From Ignavibacteria bacterium (GTDB lineage: Bacteria > Bacteroidota > Ignavibacteria > Ch128b): a stretch of 47,753 nucleotides of DNA. Shown piece by piece: positions 1 to 8,637 of the stretch. Where the stretch lies: positions 1 to 47,753 of the forward strand of contig VGVX01000011.1 in the NCBI GenBank assembly GCA_016873845.1, read 5' to 3'. The stretch's first letter is position 1. Every line of letters begins with the position of its first letter. The translations under genes were made by a program, and so were the position numbers. Under the pieces are notes generated by a model. It ran no database searches, was not told where the DNA came from, and saw only the letters and a list, made by a program, of their open reading frames with translations.

Positions 1-37
1 GTGAATAGTTCGATTTACAAATAATTGATTTTCGCGG

Positions 38-93
38 TTTTGAGAAAAATTTCTACCATCTGAGATAGAATCTCTCAATTTTGAGAAAATTTC
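38..93. repeat. Short direct repeat upstream of the multiheme cytochrome
   Basis: The motif TTTTGAGAAAAATTTC at 38-53 recurs one base shorter at 79-93 (TTTTGAGAAAATTTC). The second copy lies in a small inverted repeat, CTCAA-TT-TTGAG (74-85). The leader of the cytochrome gene is otherwise AT-rich, with no clear promoter. The copies could be a tandem regulator site for that gene, but AT-rich sequence gives such matches easily, so this is tentative. Confidence 0.3.
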
Positions 94-214
94 AAAATTT
101 TATTCAAAAAAAATGATTTAATAACACATTTTTAGTTACTTGTATAGGAACAATTTTTGCTCTTTACACGCCGTAAGTTTAATAATATTTATTAACAAAC
201 CTTGGAGAGGATTC

Positions 215-2284
215 ATGAAGTTTCTAACTACTTCAATTCTACTGGTATTATTTGTCGGTTTTTCTTTCGCTCAAACTGCGAATATTGAAATCGAAGCAAT
301 GACACCAGAGAAATTGCACCACTATGGTTATACAACAAAATCGGTTTCATCCGGATTAAATGTTGTACCAAACGGTACTTATGTATATCTAAATGCTGAA
401 AATTTAGGAAGTACCGAACCATTCCTTCCTATTTGGGAAGTTCAATCCGCCCCAACTGGCGCATCGGTAACTTTTACGTATCCAAGCGCAAATGCGGCTT
501 ATTTTATGCCGTCGGTTCGCGGGGCTTATGTGATTAAATTAACTGTTGTTTCTGGCGGAAAATCTGACGATACAACTGTTACAATTTATTCGGCCAACTA
601 TGTTGGTACAGGGAAATTTGACGATGTTCCTGCATCATATCCAAACTGTATGTCTTGTCACGGTGCATCGCCCAAATTCACTGCTATCTTTGATAAGTGG
701 AAAGAATCTGGTCATGCGACTATGTTCAAGGAAGGCATTTCAGGCCTCAAAGGTTCATATTATGGTTCTGGCTGCTTTAAGTGTCACACTGTTGGTTATG
801 ATCACGATGTAGCATCATCAAATAATGGTTTTGATGATGTGGCAAAAACAGAAGGTTGGACTTGGGTCAGTCCGCCTAATGCAAAAAAGTGGGATACACT
901 AAAAACATCATATCCTAAATTAGTTGCTTTTGCAAGTATAGGTTGTGAAAATTGTCACGGACCAGGGAGTGAGCATGCATCAAGCGGTGATGTTAAAAAA
1001 ATTGCTATTTCCTTAAATTCAGGTTCGTGCGGTCAATGTCATGATGAACCATGGAGACATAACAGATACGCTCAATGGGAAAACTCTCTTCATTCTCATG
1101 CAGTATGGTCAGGCTCATTTGCTCAAGGTGCATCATCACAAAATAATAATTTAGGAAACTGCATCAGATGCCATGATGGTCAAGGATTCGTTAATTTCAC
1201 AAAGGGTAAAACAACGAATACTACCGGATGGACCGAAGCCCGTCATACTAAATTAGGGTGTCCTACTTGTCACGATCCGCACAGTGGTCATTTGCGCGAA
1301 GCACCAACAGTAGCAGATACTTTGGCAAACGGTTTTAAATATACTGTTGGCGGTAAAGGAATGCTCTGTATGAATTGTCACAAAGCTCGTAGAGAAGCAA
1401 AATCCTATGCAGTAAGTTCAGTAAGTTCTTCGCATTGGGGACCACACTACTCTGTTGAGTCAGATGTATTATTAGGTCAAAATGCTGCAGAATTTGGGAC
1501 TCCGTTCATAAGTGGAAATCATAAAAATGCTGTAAGAGACGGATGCGTCCAATGTCATATGGTTGCTACTGTTGATACAGGTAATGTAAATAGAGACAAA
1601 GTCGGTCAGCATTCATTTAGATTATTGAATGAAGCAACTGGATATGAACACGTTGAATCTTGTAAAGAGTGCCACGGCTCAAACATTTCTAGTTTCAAAG
1701 ACTTTATTGCAGCAGCTGATTTTGATGGTAATGGTTTAATTGAAGATGTTCAATCTGAAGTAAAAGGTTTACTGAAGAAGTTGAAAAAAGCTTTACCACC
1801 CGTTGGCAGTGAAGAAGTTGATTGGACTAAAGTAAGAGATTACAAAGGGGCTGATTCACTTAATATGAGAAAAGCCTATTATAACTATAAAATAATGGTT
1901 GATGATAATAGTTATGGTATGCACAATGCTAAATTCTCAATTGATGTCTTGAGAAAATCAGTCGCGATACTGACCGGCGTCGAATTTGAAGACAATAATA
2001 TTCCAGCTAAATTTGATCTTAGTCAAAATTATCCTAATCCATTCAATCCATCGACTGAGATTAAATTCTCAGTTGCAAAATCAGAGAATATAAAAGTCTC
2101 AGTATATGATGCGGTTGGCAGATTAGTAAAAGTGTTAGTTAATGATATGCTCTCTCCTGGTAATTATAAAGTGACCTGGAATGGAGAAAATTCAAACGGA
2201 TCTAAAGTTGTGAGCGGAATCTACTTCTATCGATTTGAATCCTCCTCCTTCGAAGCAACAAAGAAAATGGTGCTATTGAAATAA
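215..2284 (+). CDS. Secreted nine-heme cytochrome c with T9SS sorting domain
   Basis: A probable extracellular or cell-surface electron-transfer protein of 689 residues. The ATG at 215 is chosen over an upstream in-frame TTG at 140 because a GGAGAGG ribosome site (204-210) precedes it and a clean signal peptide (MKFLTTSILLVLFVGFSFAQ) follows. Residues about 30-135 look like an Ig/PKD-type beta domain. Nine CXXCH heme sites lie between about C145 and H487: CMSCH, CFKCH, CENCH, CGQCH, CIRCH, CPTCH, CMNCH, CVQCH and CKECH. The last 85 or so residues (from NYPNPFNPSTEIKF to KKMVLLK) form a type A C-terminal sorting domain, known to send proteins through the type IX system to the surface. The heme region resembles the cytochrome c554 group. 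Electron donor and acceptor are unknown. Confidence 0.9.
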   Translation: MKFLTTSILLVLFVGFSFAQTANIEIEAMTPEKLHHYGYTTKSVSSGLNVVPNGTYVYLNAENLGSTEPFLPIWEVQSAPTGASVTFTYPSANAAYFMPSVRGAYVIKLTVVSGGKSDDTTVTIYSANYVGTGKFDDVPASYPNCMSCHGASPKFTAIFDKWKESGHATMFKEGISGLKGSYYGSGCFKCHTVGYDHDVASSNNGFDDVAKTEGWTWVSPPNAKKWDTLKTSYPKLVAFASIGCENCHGPGSEHASSGDVKKIAISLNSGSCGQCHDEPWRHNRYAQWENSLHSHAVWSGSFAQGASSQNNNLGNCIRCHDGQGFVNFTKGKTTNTTGWTEARHTKLGCPTCHDPHSGHLREAPTVADTLANGFKYTVGGKGMLCMNCHKARREAKSYAVSSVSSSHWGPHYSVESDVLLGQNAAEFGTPFISGNHKNAVRDGCVQCHMVATVDTGNVNRDKVGQHSFRLLNEATGYEHVESCKECHGSNISSFKDFIAAADFDGNGLIEDVQSEVKGLLKKLKKALPPVGSEEVDWTKVRDYKGADSLNMRKAYYNYKIMVDDNSYGMHNAKFSIDVLRKSVAILTGVEFEDNNIPAKFDLSQNYPNPFNPSTEIKFSVAKSENIKVSVYDAVGRLVKVLVNDMLSPGNYKVTWNGENSNGSKVVSGIYFYRFESSSFEATKKMVLLK

Positions 2285-2329
2285 ACTCCATTCCAGATTT
2301 TATTCTGCCTCTCGTGGCAGCATTTAGTA

Positions 2330-2358
2330 AGTCCCGCCAAAAGCGGGACTTTTTTTTT
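2330..2358 (+). terminator. Rho-independent terminator after the multiheme cytochrome
   Basis: A perfect 8-bp stem, AGTCCCGC / GCGGGACT, with a five-base loop (CAAAA) is followed by eight T residues. It lies 46 bp after the cytochrome stop codon. It is the clearest terminator in the window and makes the cytochrome a single-gene unit. Confidence 0.92.
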
Positions 2359-2443
2359 GGTAAGTTTAAATTGAATCATGAAGACTGATTATTTCTTTTG
2401 CATGATGAGAGCTTCAAGGTTGTCACTACAAAAACCCGATTTC

Positions 2444-2495
2444 AAAGTTTCCATCTTTTTGAGTCATAAGCAACTTGCTGAAAGATGGAAGCTTT
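2444..2495. other. Long hairpin in the gap before miaB
   Basis: AAAGTTTCCATCTTT (2444-2458) pairs with AAAGATGGAAGCTTT (2481-2495) over 15 positions with one G-T pair, around a 22-base loop. No T-run follows, so it is not a standard terminator. It sits in the 300-bp space between the cytochrome terminator and miaB (2359-2584), where no gene is visible. It could be a leader structure of miaB, a small RNA or a degenerate mobile repeat; nothing here decides between these. Confidence 0.45.
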
Positions 2496-2584
2496 ATTCG
2501 CATCTGCTTTCAATACTGCATTGAGTTCATTGTTCTAATGAATTATATTGAACTCGAAATTTTACTATAATCATTGAGATTTTA

Positions 2585-3904
2585 TTGGATAAACAAAACA
2601 TTTATATAGAAACCTATGGCTGCCAGATGAATTTGGCAGATACCGAAATCGTTCAAGGTGTGCTGAATTCAACAGGATACAAGTTCACGAATGATATTTC
2701 GCAAGCTGATGTTGTGCTTGTGAATACTTGCGCAATCCGTGAGCATGCTGAAGAAAGAATTTACGGCAGACTTGGCGAATTCAGGCATCAAAAAAAGGAA
2801 AACCCGAATTTAATTGTTGGAGTTCTTGGCTGCATGGCAGAACGTCTGCGTAAACAATTAATAGAGGAAGAAAAGGTTGTTGACCTGATCGTTGGTCCGG
2901 ATGAATATCGGCGAGTTCCAGAGCTCATTGAAAATGCTTTCGTAGGTGAAAAAGGAATTGCAGTTAGGTTAAGTAAGACAGAAACTTACGACGACATCAT
3001 CCCTTACCGTGAAGAAGGAATTTCTGCATGGATTTCGGTAATGCGCGGCTGTGATAAGTTTTGCACATTCTGTGTTGTGCCATTCACTCGCGGCAGAGAA
3101 AGAAGCCGCTCACTTGAAAGTATTGTTGAAGAAGTCCGCCTGCTAAGTGAAAGAGGTTTTAAAGAAATTAATCTTCTTGGCCAAAATGTAAATTCATATC
3201 AAGATGATAGTTTTGATTTTGCAGATCTACTTTACGCTGTAAGTAAAGTCGATAAACAAATGCGTGTTAGGTTTACTACGTCACATCCGCAGGATTTTTC
3301 GGATAAACTTGTTCGGACGATTGCTGAGAATGAAAACATCTGCAATTACATTCATCTTCCCGTTCAGTCCGGTTCGAATCGAATTTTACAATTGATGAAC
3401 AGAACCTACACAGTTAAGCATTTTCTCAAACTTGTGGAGAAAGCAAGAATTGAAATTCCAAGCGTAAGCTTTTCAACTGATATCATAACTGGATTTCCAA
3501 CAGAGACCGATGATGATCATCAGATGACAATGGATTTGATGAAAGAAGTCCAATTCGATGGAGCTTTCATGTTCAAATATTCAGCAAGAGAAAACACAAA
3601 GGCATGGAATTTAGGCGATGATGTTGCCGAAGAAATAAAAAGTATAAGATTGAGAGAAATAATCGAACAGCAGCAAAAGATTTCGTATGAGATAAATCAA
3701 ACTCTGATTGGAAAAACTTTTGAAATTCTAATCGAAGATTTAAGTAAGAAGTCGGAAGATTTCTACATGGGCAGAACTGACACAAACAAAATTGTTATCG
3801 TGCCAAAAGGGGATTTACGAATCGGAGATTACTGTCTCGTAAAAATTGAAAGAGCAAACTCAGCAACCTTATTTACTTCTGATGGGATTAAAATCGAAAA
3901 GTGA
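2585..3904 (+). CDS. miaB: tRNA-2-methylthio-N6-dimethylallyladenosine synthase
   Basis: A radical-SAM methylthiotransferase that adds a methylthio group to i6A37 in tRNAs reading UNN codons. The 439 residues match the usual length. The N-terminal MTTase domain carries three cluster cysteines (C13 in YGCQMN, C49 in NTCAIR, C83 in LGCMAE). The radical-SAM cluster motif is C156-x3-C160-x2-C163 (RGCDKFCTFC), and a C-terminal TRAM-like region follows. YGCQMN and FTRGRERSR separate MiaB from RimO, whose gene is also present at 14166. Translation starts at a TTG with only a weak upstream TGAG. No gene touches it on the 5' side. Confidence 0.95.
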   Translation: MDKQNIYIETYGCQMNLADTEIVQGVLNSTGYKFTNDISQADVVLVNTCAIREHAEERIYGRLGEFRHQKKENPNLIVGVLGCMAERLRKQLIEEEKVVDLIVGPDEYRRVPELIENAFVGEKGIAVRLSKTETYDDIIPYREEGISAWISVMRGCDKFCTFCVVPFTRGRERSRSLESIVEEVRLLSERGFKEINLLGQNVNSYQDDSFDFADLLYAVSKVDKQMRVRFTTSHPQDFSDKLVRTIAENENICNYIHLPVQSGSNRILQLMNRTYTVKHFLKLVEKARIEIPSVSFSTDIITGFPTETDDDHQMTMDLMKEVQFDGAFMFKYSARENTKAWNLGDDVAEEIKSIRLREIIEQQQKISYEINQTLIGKTFEILIEDLSKKSEDFYMGRTDTNKIVIVPKGDLRIGDYCLVKIERANSATLFTSDGIKIEK

Positions 3905-3947
3905 ATTAGTAATTGAAATAATTTTGAAATTATTTATTTGAAGAATT

Positions 3948-4661
3948 ATGAATTTTAAATACATCACAACTCTTTTTTTGTTTTTTCTTTTATTGACCCA
4001 CTCTTACGGTCAAAGAGAAGTTGATATCACAAAATATCTCGATCAAGTCGCGAGTGGAGAATCTGAAGCGGTAAGAAGAATTTTGCCATCGTTAATGAAA
4101 AACAATCCGCAATCGACTTTCTTGAAATATCTTCAAGCTGTTTTAACACAAGATGGACGTCAAGCAGCATCGTTATATAGGGAAATTGTTCATTCAAAGT
4201 CGAGTTCAGAATATAAAGATGATGCAATCTTCAAATTGTATCAGTTTCATTATGCACTTGGAGAATTCAACGAATCGGATAAATATGCACGAATGATCTT
4301 AGACTCCTATCCGTCATCTTCCTATGTAGTAAGACTGAAGAGAACAGAAACAGTTAATCGGCAAATACCTGCCACTCAACAGAGTGAAACGAGAACTCAA
4401 TCTATCGAACTTACTCAACCGGTATTATCTGGAAATTTTACTCTTCAAGTCGGTGCGTTCCTCGATAGAAACAATGCGGAGAGCTTACGAATGCAAGTAA
4501 TGAAATACGGGGAATCTTGGATTAACCAGCGTGAGGTTAAGGGGAAAATTTTCCATACAGTTCTCCTGGGAAAATTTACTGACGAAGTTCAAGCAAATAT
4601 TTTATTAGAAAGAATTAAATCGGAACTAAGCTTGAACGGAGTTGTGTTAAGATTGCAGTAG
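3948..4661 (+). CDS. Exported SPOR-domain protein with TPR-like N-terminal region
   Basis: A 237-residue protein with a signal peptide (about residues 1-21, ending SYGQ), a helical TPR-like stretch (about 30-130), a polar linker rich in Q, T and E, and a C-terminal SPOR domain (about 161-237, starting SGNFTLQVGAFLDRNN). SPOR domains bind denuded glycan strands of peptidoglycan, often at the division site, so a periplasmic wall-associated role is likely. The TPR-like part would give a protein-binding surface. It follows miaB by 43 bp and may be cotranscribed. The exact function is unknown. Confidence 0.8.
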   Translation: MNFKYITTLFLFFLLLTHSYGQREVDITKYLDQVASGESEAVRRILPSLMKNNPQSTFLKYLQAVLTQDGRQAASLYREIVHSKSSSEYKDDAIFKLYQFHYALGEFNESDKYARMILDSYPSSSYVVRLKRTETVNRQIPATQQSETRTQSIELTQPVLSGNFTLQVGAFLDRNNAESLRMQVMKYGESWINQREVKGKIFHTVLLGKFTDEVQANILLERIKSELSLNGVVLRLQ

Positions 4662-4769
4662 CTCGATCGGTATTTTACCCTCAGAACAAAATTTCAGAAA
4701 CTTTAACTAAAATTAATTAATTTTGTGTGCATCCTTGTGTGATTAAGGATTTTAAATAAAGTTGTGTAG

Positions 4770-4800
4770 TTTGACACATTAATTGTCAAATTTACTTTAG
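4770..4800 (+). promoter_or_regulatory. Promoter overlapped by an operator-like palindrome
   Basis: TTTGACA (4770-4776) and TGTCAAA (4784-4790) form a perfect 7-bp inverted repeat with a 7-bp spacer. The left arm starts with TTTG. Nineteen bases further on is TACTTTAG (4793-4800), seven of eight matches to the Bacteroidota -7 element TAnnTTTG. The predicted start lies just upstream of the sigma-54 activator ATG at 4824. A dimeric regulator bound here would cover the -33 region, so repression or autoregulation is plausible. Confidence 0.5.
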
Positions 4801-4823
4801 TATTTTATATAGTTAGAATATTA

Positions 4824-5924
4824 ATGAATCATCAAGAGTTTCAAGATAAATTTGGATTATTCTATCGCTCGCAGTTGATGCGTGAAGTCGTTGAAGTCAT
4901 CCAGCAAGTATCTGCGACTGACATAACAGTGCTCATTCAAGGGGAGAGTGGAACGGGCAAAGAGTTAGTGGCAAAGGCGATTCACGGACTAAGTAAAAGA
5001 TCATCCAATAAATTATTGAGTGTAAACTGTGGAGCGATTCCAGAAGGCATCATAGAAAGTGAATTGTTTGGACATCAAAAAGGAGCTTTCACTGGTGCTA
5101 TCGAATCAAGAAAAGGATATTTCGAACTTGCAGACGAGGGAAGCTTATTTTTAGATGAAATTGGTGAATTGCCAACTTCGGTGCAAGTTAAATTTCTTCG
5201 TGTGTTAGAGACAAAAGAAATTTTGCGTATCGGTGCAGAAACAGTCTCGAAGGTCGATGTCAGATTCATAACTGCAACAAATAAAGATTTGAATTTTGAA
5301 GTTTCGAAGAAAAAATTTCGTGAGGATTTATTTTACAGGCTACGAAGTGTAATGATCGAAATTCCTCCACTCAGAAAAAGAAAAGAAGATATACCTCTTC
5401 TTGCAAACAAATTTCTTGCTGATTTTTGCATGCGAAATAAAATTGAACAGATTCGAATTGATGATCAAGCATACGATTTCTTAATAGAGTATCATTGGCC
5501 TGGAAACGTTCGAGAGCTAAAAAATGCAATTGAGTCTGCTTCTGCTCTTAATAAAACCGGAATTTTGAAATCCGAAGATTTTGGAAAAAACTTTGTTGTA
5601 TCGTTAAACGAAATGCCTCATCGAAATCTTCCTATCCATTTAAACAAATCTGCCGATGAAGCAGAACGTGGATTGATCTTAAGTGCACTAATAGAAATAA
5701 AAAAAGATCTTGTCGATCTGAAAAATGCAATTATTAATGACGGAAATGAAGTACAGTCGCAAAATAATCCGGTTTCTATTAAAGAAGTTCAGAAAGAAGC
5801 GATTAAGAATGCATTGATCAAAACTCACTACAACAAGAAAAAAGCTGCTTCTATGCTGAATATCAGTTTGAGAACTTTGTATCGCAAAATTAAAGAATAT
5901 GGATTAAGTTTGAGAGAAGATTAA
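4824..5924 (+). CDS. Sigma-54 AAA+ transcriptional activator without sensor domain
   Basis: An enhancer-binding protein for sigma-54 RNA polymerase, 366 residues. The AAA+ domain starts almost at the N-terminus. Walker A is GESGTGKE (40-47), the sigma-54 contact loop is GAFTGA (87-92), and LFLDEIGELP is the Walker B region. DVRFITATNKDL and ERFYRL-like DLFYRLRS follow. A Fis-type helix-turn-helix occupies about 325-362 (KKAASMLNISLRTLYRKIKEYGL). No receiver, GAF or PAS domain precedes the ATPase, so control must come from partner proteins or expression level. An odd 60-residue charged segment (about 275-330) joins ATPase and HTH. The stop is 4 bp before lptE, so the two are probably cotranscribed. 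Confidence 0.9.
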   Translation: MNHQEFQDKFGLFYRSQLMREVVEVIQQVSATDITVLIQGESGTGKELVAKAIHGLSKRSSNKLLSVNCGAIPEGIIESELFGHQKGAFTGAIESRKGYFELADEGSLFLDEIGELPTSVQVKFLRVLETKEILRIGAETVSKVDVRFITATNKDLNFEVSKKKFREDLFYRLRSVMIEIPPLRKRKEDIPLLANKFLADFCMRNKIEQIRIDDQAYDFLIEYHWPGNVRELKNAIESASALNKTGILKSEDFGKNFVVSLNEMPHRNLPIHLNKSADEAERGLILSALIEIKKDLVDLKNAIINDGNEVQSQNNPVSIKEVQKEAIKNALIKTHYNKKKAASMLNISLRTLYRKIKEYGLSLRED

Positions 5925-5928
5925 CAGA

Positions 5929-6441
5929 ATGAAATTATTAAAAATATTTTTTCCAATACTTTTTTCTGTGATAATTACTGGTTGTGCTGGTTGCCCATAT
6001 TCATTTACCGGCGCATCACTACCGCCTGAGATGAAAACAATTGCAATACCAATATTCGAAGATTTAAGCGGCTTCGGAGAAGCTGGTCTGCGTGAAAAAA
6101 TTACGGAGGAACTCAGACGAAAATTCACTGATGATAATACACTAAAAATTAGTGATAGAAAAATTGCGGACACAATTTTGGATGGTGCCATATTAAGCGT
6201 TCGCGACGAACCATCAGTGATTACCGGCACTGAGCGTGTCAGTACGCGAAGAGTAACGGTATCTGTTAAAGCAAGTTTTACGGATTTAAAAGCAAGAAAA
6301 AAAATCTGGGAAAAGAATTTTTCTCAGTGGGGTGATTATGATGCTACATCAGGGGGCATTGTAAGCCGTCAAATAGGATTTCAAACAGCAATTGAAAAAC
6401 TTACAGAAGATATTTTAATTGCCACAGTTTCAGATTGGTAA
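5929..6441 (+). CDS. LptE-like outer-membrane lipoprotein
   Basis: A 170-residue lipoprotein with signal peptide and lipobox (ITGC, acylated Cys about residue 19). The body (MKTIAIPIFEDLSG, LREKITEELRRKF, VRDEPSVITGTERVSTRRVTVSVKASFTDL) matches the Bacteroidota LptE family. LptE plugs the LptD barrel and helps place lipopolysaccharide in the outer leaflet. No lptD lies in the window. The gene follows the sigma-54 activator by 4 bp and precedes a membrane glycosyltransferase, consistent with an envelope operon. Confidence 0.8.
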   Translation: MKLLKIFFPILFSVIITGCAGCPYSFTGASLPPEMKTIAIPIFEDLSGFGEAGLREKITEELRRKFTDDNTLKISDRKIADTILDGAILSVRDEPSVITGTERVSTRRVTVSVKASFTDLKARKKIWEKNFSQWGDYDATSGGIVSRQIGFQTAIEKLTEDILIATVSDW

Positions 6442-6459
6442 AAATTTAAAGGACAATTT

Positions 6460-7926
6460 GTGTTTATCGAAGATATTATCTTAACTATTTATTTGTTTTC
6501 GTTGTCGTTGCTTTTTATTTATAGCATGCACGGATTTATTATGGTTTATTATAACGACAAGTATGGAAAGGTTTTGTTCACTCCAAAAGGAGATTATGAG
6601 GAACTGCCAACTGTAACAATTCAGCTTCCTCTGTTCAACGAAATTTATGTCGTGCAAAGATTGATGGACAGCGTTTGTGAAATCGAGTATCCAAAAGATA
6701 AGCTCGAAATACAAATCTTAGATGATTCAACTGACGATACATCAGAATATTTGAAAGAATTAATCGAAGAAAAAAAGAATTTAGGATTTAACGTAACGTA
6801 CTACCATCGTACAAATCGACAAGGATTCAAAGCTGGTGCATTAAAAGAAGGACTTGAAAAAACCGATTCAGAATTTATAGCAATATTTGACGCAGATTTT
6901 GTTCCGAAAAAGGATTTCCTAAATAAAACAATTCCTTATTTTACCGATTCTAAAGTTGGCATGGTACAGACTCGTTGGGAACATTTGAATGCCGAGTTTT
7001 CACTTTTAACGCGTGCTCAGGCTCTCGCATTGGACGGGCATTTTGTAATTGAACAAAATGTAAGGAATAAATCGGGCTTCTTTATAAATTTCAATGGAAC
7101 TGGTGGAGTATGGAGAAAGTCTTGTATCATTGATGCAGGGAATTGGGAAGCAGATACTTTAACCGAAGATTTGGATTTGAGTTATCGTGCACAATTAAGA
7201 GGCTGGCAATTTATTTTCTTAAATGATTTCACCTCTCCGGCAGAACTCCCAAGTGAAATAAATGCCTTGAAGAATCAACAATTCCGGTGGACGAAGGGAG
7301 CAATTGAAACTTGCAAAAAAATTCTTCCTGTTGTTTGGAGGTCAAAAATTCCTCTTCGAATAAAACTTCAATCAACTTTTCACCTCACAAACAATTTTGT
7401 TTTTCCATTCATTGTGATTGCAGGAATACTAAACGTTCCTCTTGTATATTTAAAAAATTCTGGTAACTACGATGAGTATTTTGCTTTCATGTCTATATTT
7501 GTTCTTGCATTTGTAAGTTCGTTTTTATTTTACATGTACTCACAGAAAATCGTTTATCCGGATTGGAAAAGGAAAATTTATTTATTCCCAGTTTTCATGG
7601 CAGGAAGTATGGGTTTTGCTCTTAATAACACACGTGCAGTTTTGGAAGGTTTAGTAAACAAAAAAAGTGAATTTGTGAGAACTCCCAAATATCAAGTGGT
7701 CGACAAAAAAGACACTTGGACAAGAAAGAAATATGCTACTAAAAAAATACATTTAGCCGTTGTTTTTGAAGTACTATTCGCTCTGTGGATGTTGTTCGGG
7801 ATTGGTCTGGCAGCATATTACGTTGAAATTGCTGCTATTCCTTTTATGGCAATGTACTGTATGGGTTACACAATAATTTCTTTGCTTTCAATTAGACACG
7901 CATTAGCCAGCAAGTCTGCAGGATGA
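6460..7926 (+). CDS. Membrane GT2 glycosyltransferase (cellulose/mannan-synthase-like)
   Basis: A 488-residue processive-type family 2 glycosyltransferase. It starts at GTG behind an AAAGGA ribosome site. An N-terminal membrane helix (about 5-30) is followed by a cytoplasmic GT-A domain with the D,D,D,QxxRW set: LDDSTDD (about 88-93), DAD (144-146), TED (235-237) and QQFRW (273-277). Several C-terminal membrane segments lie between about 305 and 485. The family makes beta-linked polysaccharides such as glucan or mannan from nucleotide sugars and extrudes them. No c-di-GMP PilZ domain is visible. The product is unknown. It overlaps the TPR gene by four bases (ATGA). Confidence 0.85.
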   Translation: MFIEDIILTIYLFSLSLLFIYSMHGFIMVYYNDKYGKVLFTPKGDYEELPTVTIQLPLFNEIYVVQRLMDSVCEIEYPKDKLEIQILDDSTDDTSEYLKELIEEKKNLGFNVTYYHRTNRQGFKAGALKEGLEKTDSEFIAIFDADFVPKKDFLNKTIPYFTDSKVGMVQTRWEHLNAEFSLLTRAQALALDGHFVIEQNVRNKSGFFINFNGTGGVWRKSCIIDAGNWEADTLTEDLDLSYRAQLRGWQFIFLNDFTSPAELPSEINALKNQQFRWTKGAIETCKKILPVVWRSKIPLRIKLQSTFHLTNNFVFPFIVIAGILNVPLVYLKNSGNYDEYFAFMSIFVLAFVSSFLFYMYSQKIVYPDWKRKIYLFPVFMAGSMGFALNNTRAVLEGLVNKKSEFVRTPKYQVVDKKDTWTRKKYATKKIHLAVVFEVLFALWMLFGIGLAAYYVEIAAIPFMAMYCMGYTIISLLSIRHALASKSAG

Positions 7927-8633
7927 AAGTTTCAAGTGAACTTGATCTCAATCGTATTGAAGAACTGGTTTACATCAGTCCAAATTCTCCTCTATTCGCC
8001 CGCCAGGCATTCTCACTCGCAGATAAGGGAAAAATTAATGAAGCGATAAAGATTTGTGAAACCGGATTACAAAAGTATAGGTTTTACATTTCTGGGTATA
8101 TAATCCTTGCAAAACTGTTTTTTGAAAAGAAAGATTACAAATCTGCATTCGTTGCTCTTAAGAATGCTTTAACAATTGCTCCAAATTGTCCTGCCGCGAT
8201 TGAATGTCTCATTGAATGGAAGGAAAAACTTGATGAAAAAAGTAATCTTCCAAGTGAGCTAGACTCAGTTGATAAAAACTTGAATCAAAAAAAATTTCTG
8301 AATTCAACGCCTCATGTAATTGAAAAAATTGATATTCAAAATAAAATTAAAATTAAAGATGAATTAGAAAGAATCTTAGAAAAATTTGAGAAATCAAATT
8401 CGCTTGTTATTAAAGCAGATCCTACTTTCAATATGATATACGAACCTCCGCCTCACAAAGAAGTTATTGCAACCGAGACGCTTTGTGCAGTTTATTTAAG
8501 TCAAGGTCTTTACAAAGAAGCAGTCTCTGTTTTAGAAAGACTTCAAGAGAAGGATCCATCGAAAAAAGGAGAATACACGGCAAAAATTCAAGCACTGAAA
8601 GAAAAATTAGAAATTTCAAAATCCATTTCTTAG
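7923..8633 (+). CDS. TPR-repeat protein
   Basis: A 236-residue soluble protein without signal peptide. Residues about 20-95 form two or three tetratricopeptide-like helical hairpins (LADKGKINEAIKICETGL, FFEKKDYKSAFVALKNALTIAPNC). A charged, lysine-rich linker and another TPR unit near the end (LYKEAVSVLERLQEKDPSKKGEY) follow. The ATGA overlap with the glycosyltransferase suggests translational coupling, so it may scaffold or regulate that polysaccharide synthase, as TPR partners do in other exopolysaccharide systems. No enzyme motif is present. Confidence 0.75.
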   Translation: MKVSSELDLNRIEELVYISPNSPLFARQAFSLADKGKINEAIKICETGLQKYRFYISGYIILAKLFFEKKDYKSAFVALKNALTIAPNCPAAIECLIEWKEKLDEKSNLPSELDSVDKNLNQKKFLNSTPHVIEKIDIQNKIKIKDELERILEKFEKSNSLVIKADPTFNMIYEPPPHKEVIATETLCAVYLSQGLYKEAVSVLERLQEKDPSKKGEYTAKIQALKEKLEISKSIS

Positions 8634-8637
8634 TATT

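Noticed and set aside
140-214. TTG at 140 as start of the multiheme cytochrome
   Set aside because: It would put 25 residues before a complete signal peptide, while the ATG at 215 has a good ribosome site.
4709-4724. 16-bp palindrome AAAATTAATTAATTTT
   Set aside because: Pure A/T; such palindromes are common by chance in DNA of this composition and it is not near a start.
5904-6230. 108-codon minus-strand frame opposite lptE
   Set aside because: A shadow of the lipoprotein gene; serine/isoleucine-rich product without motifs.
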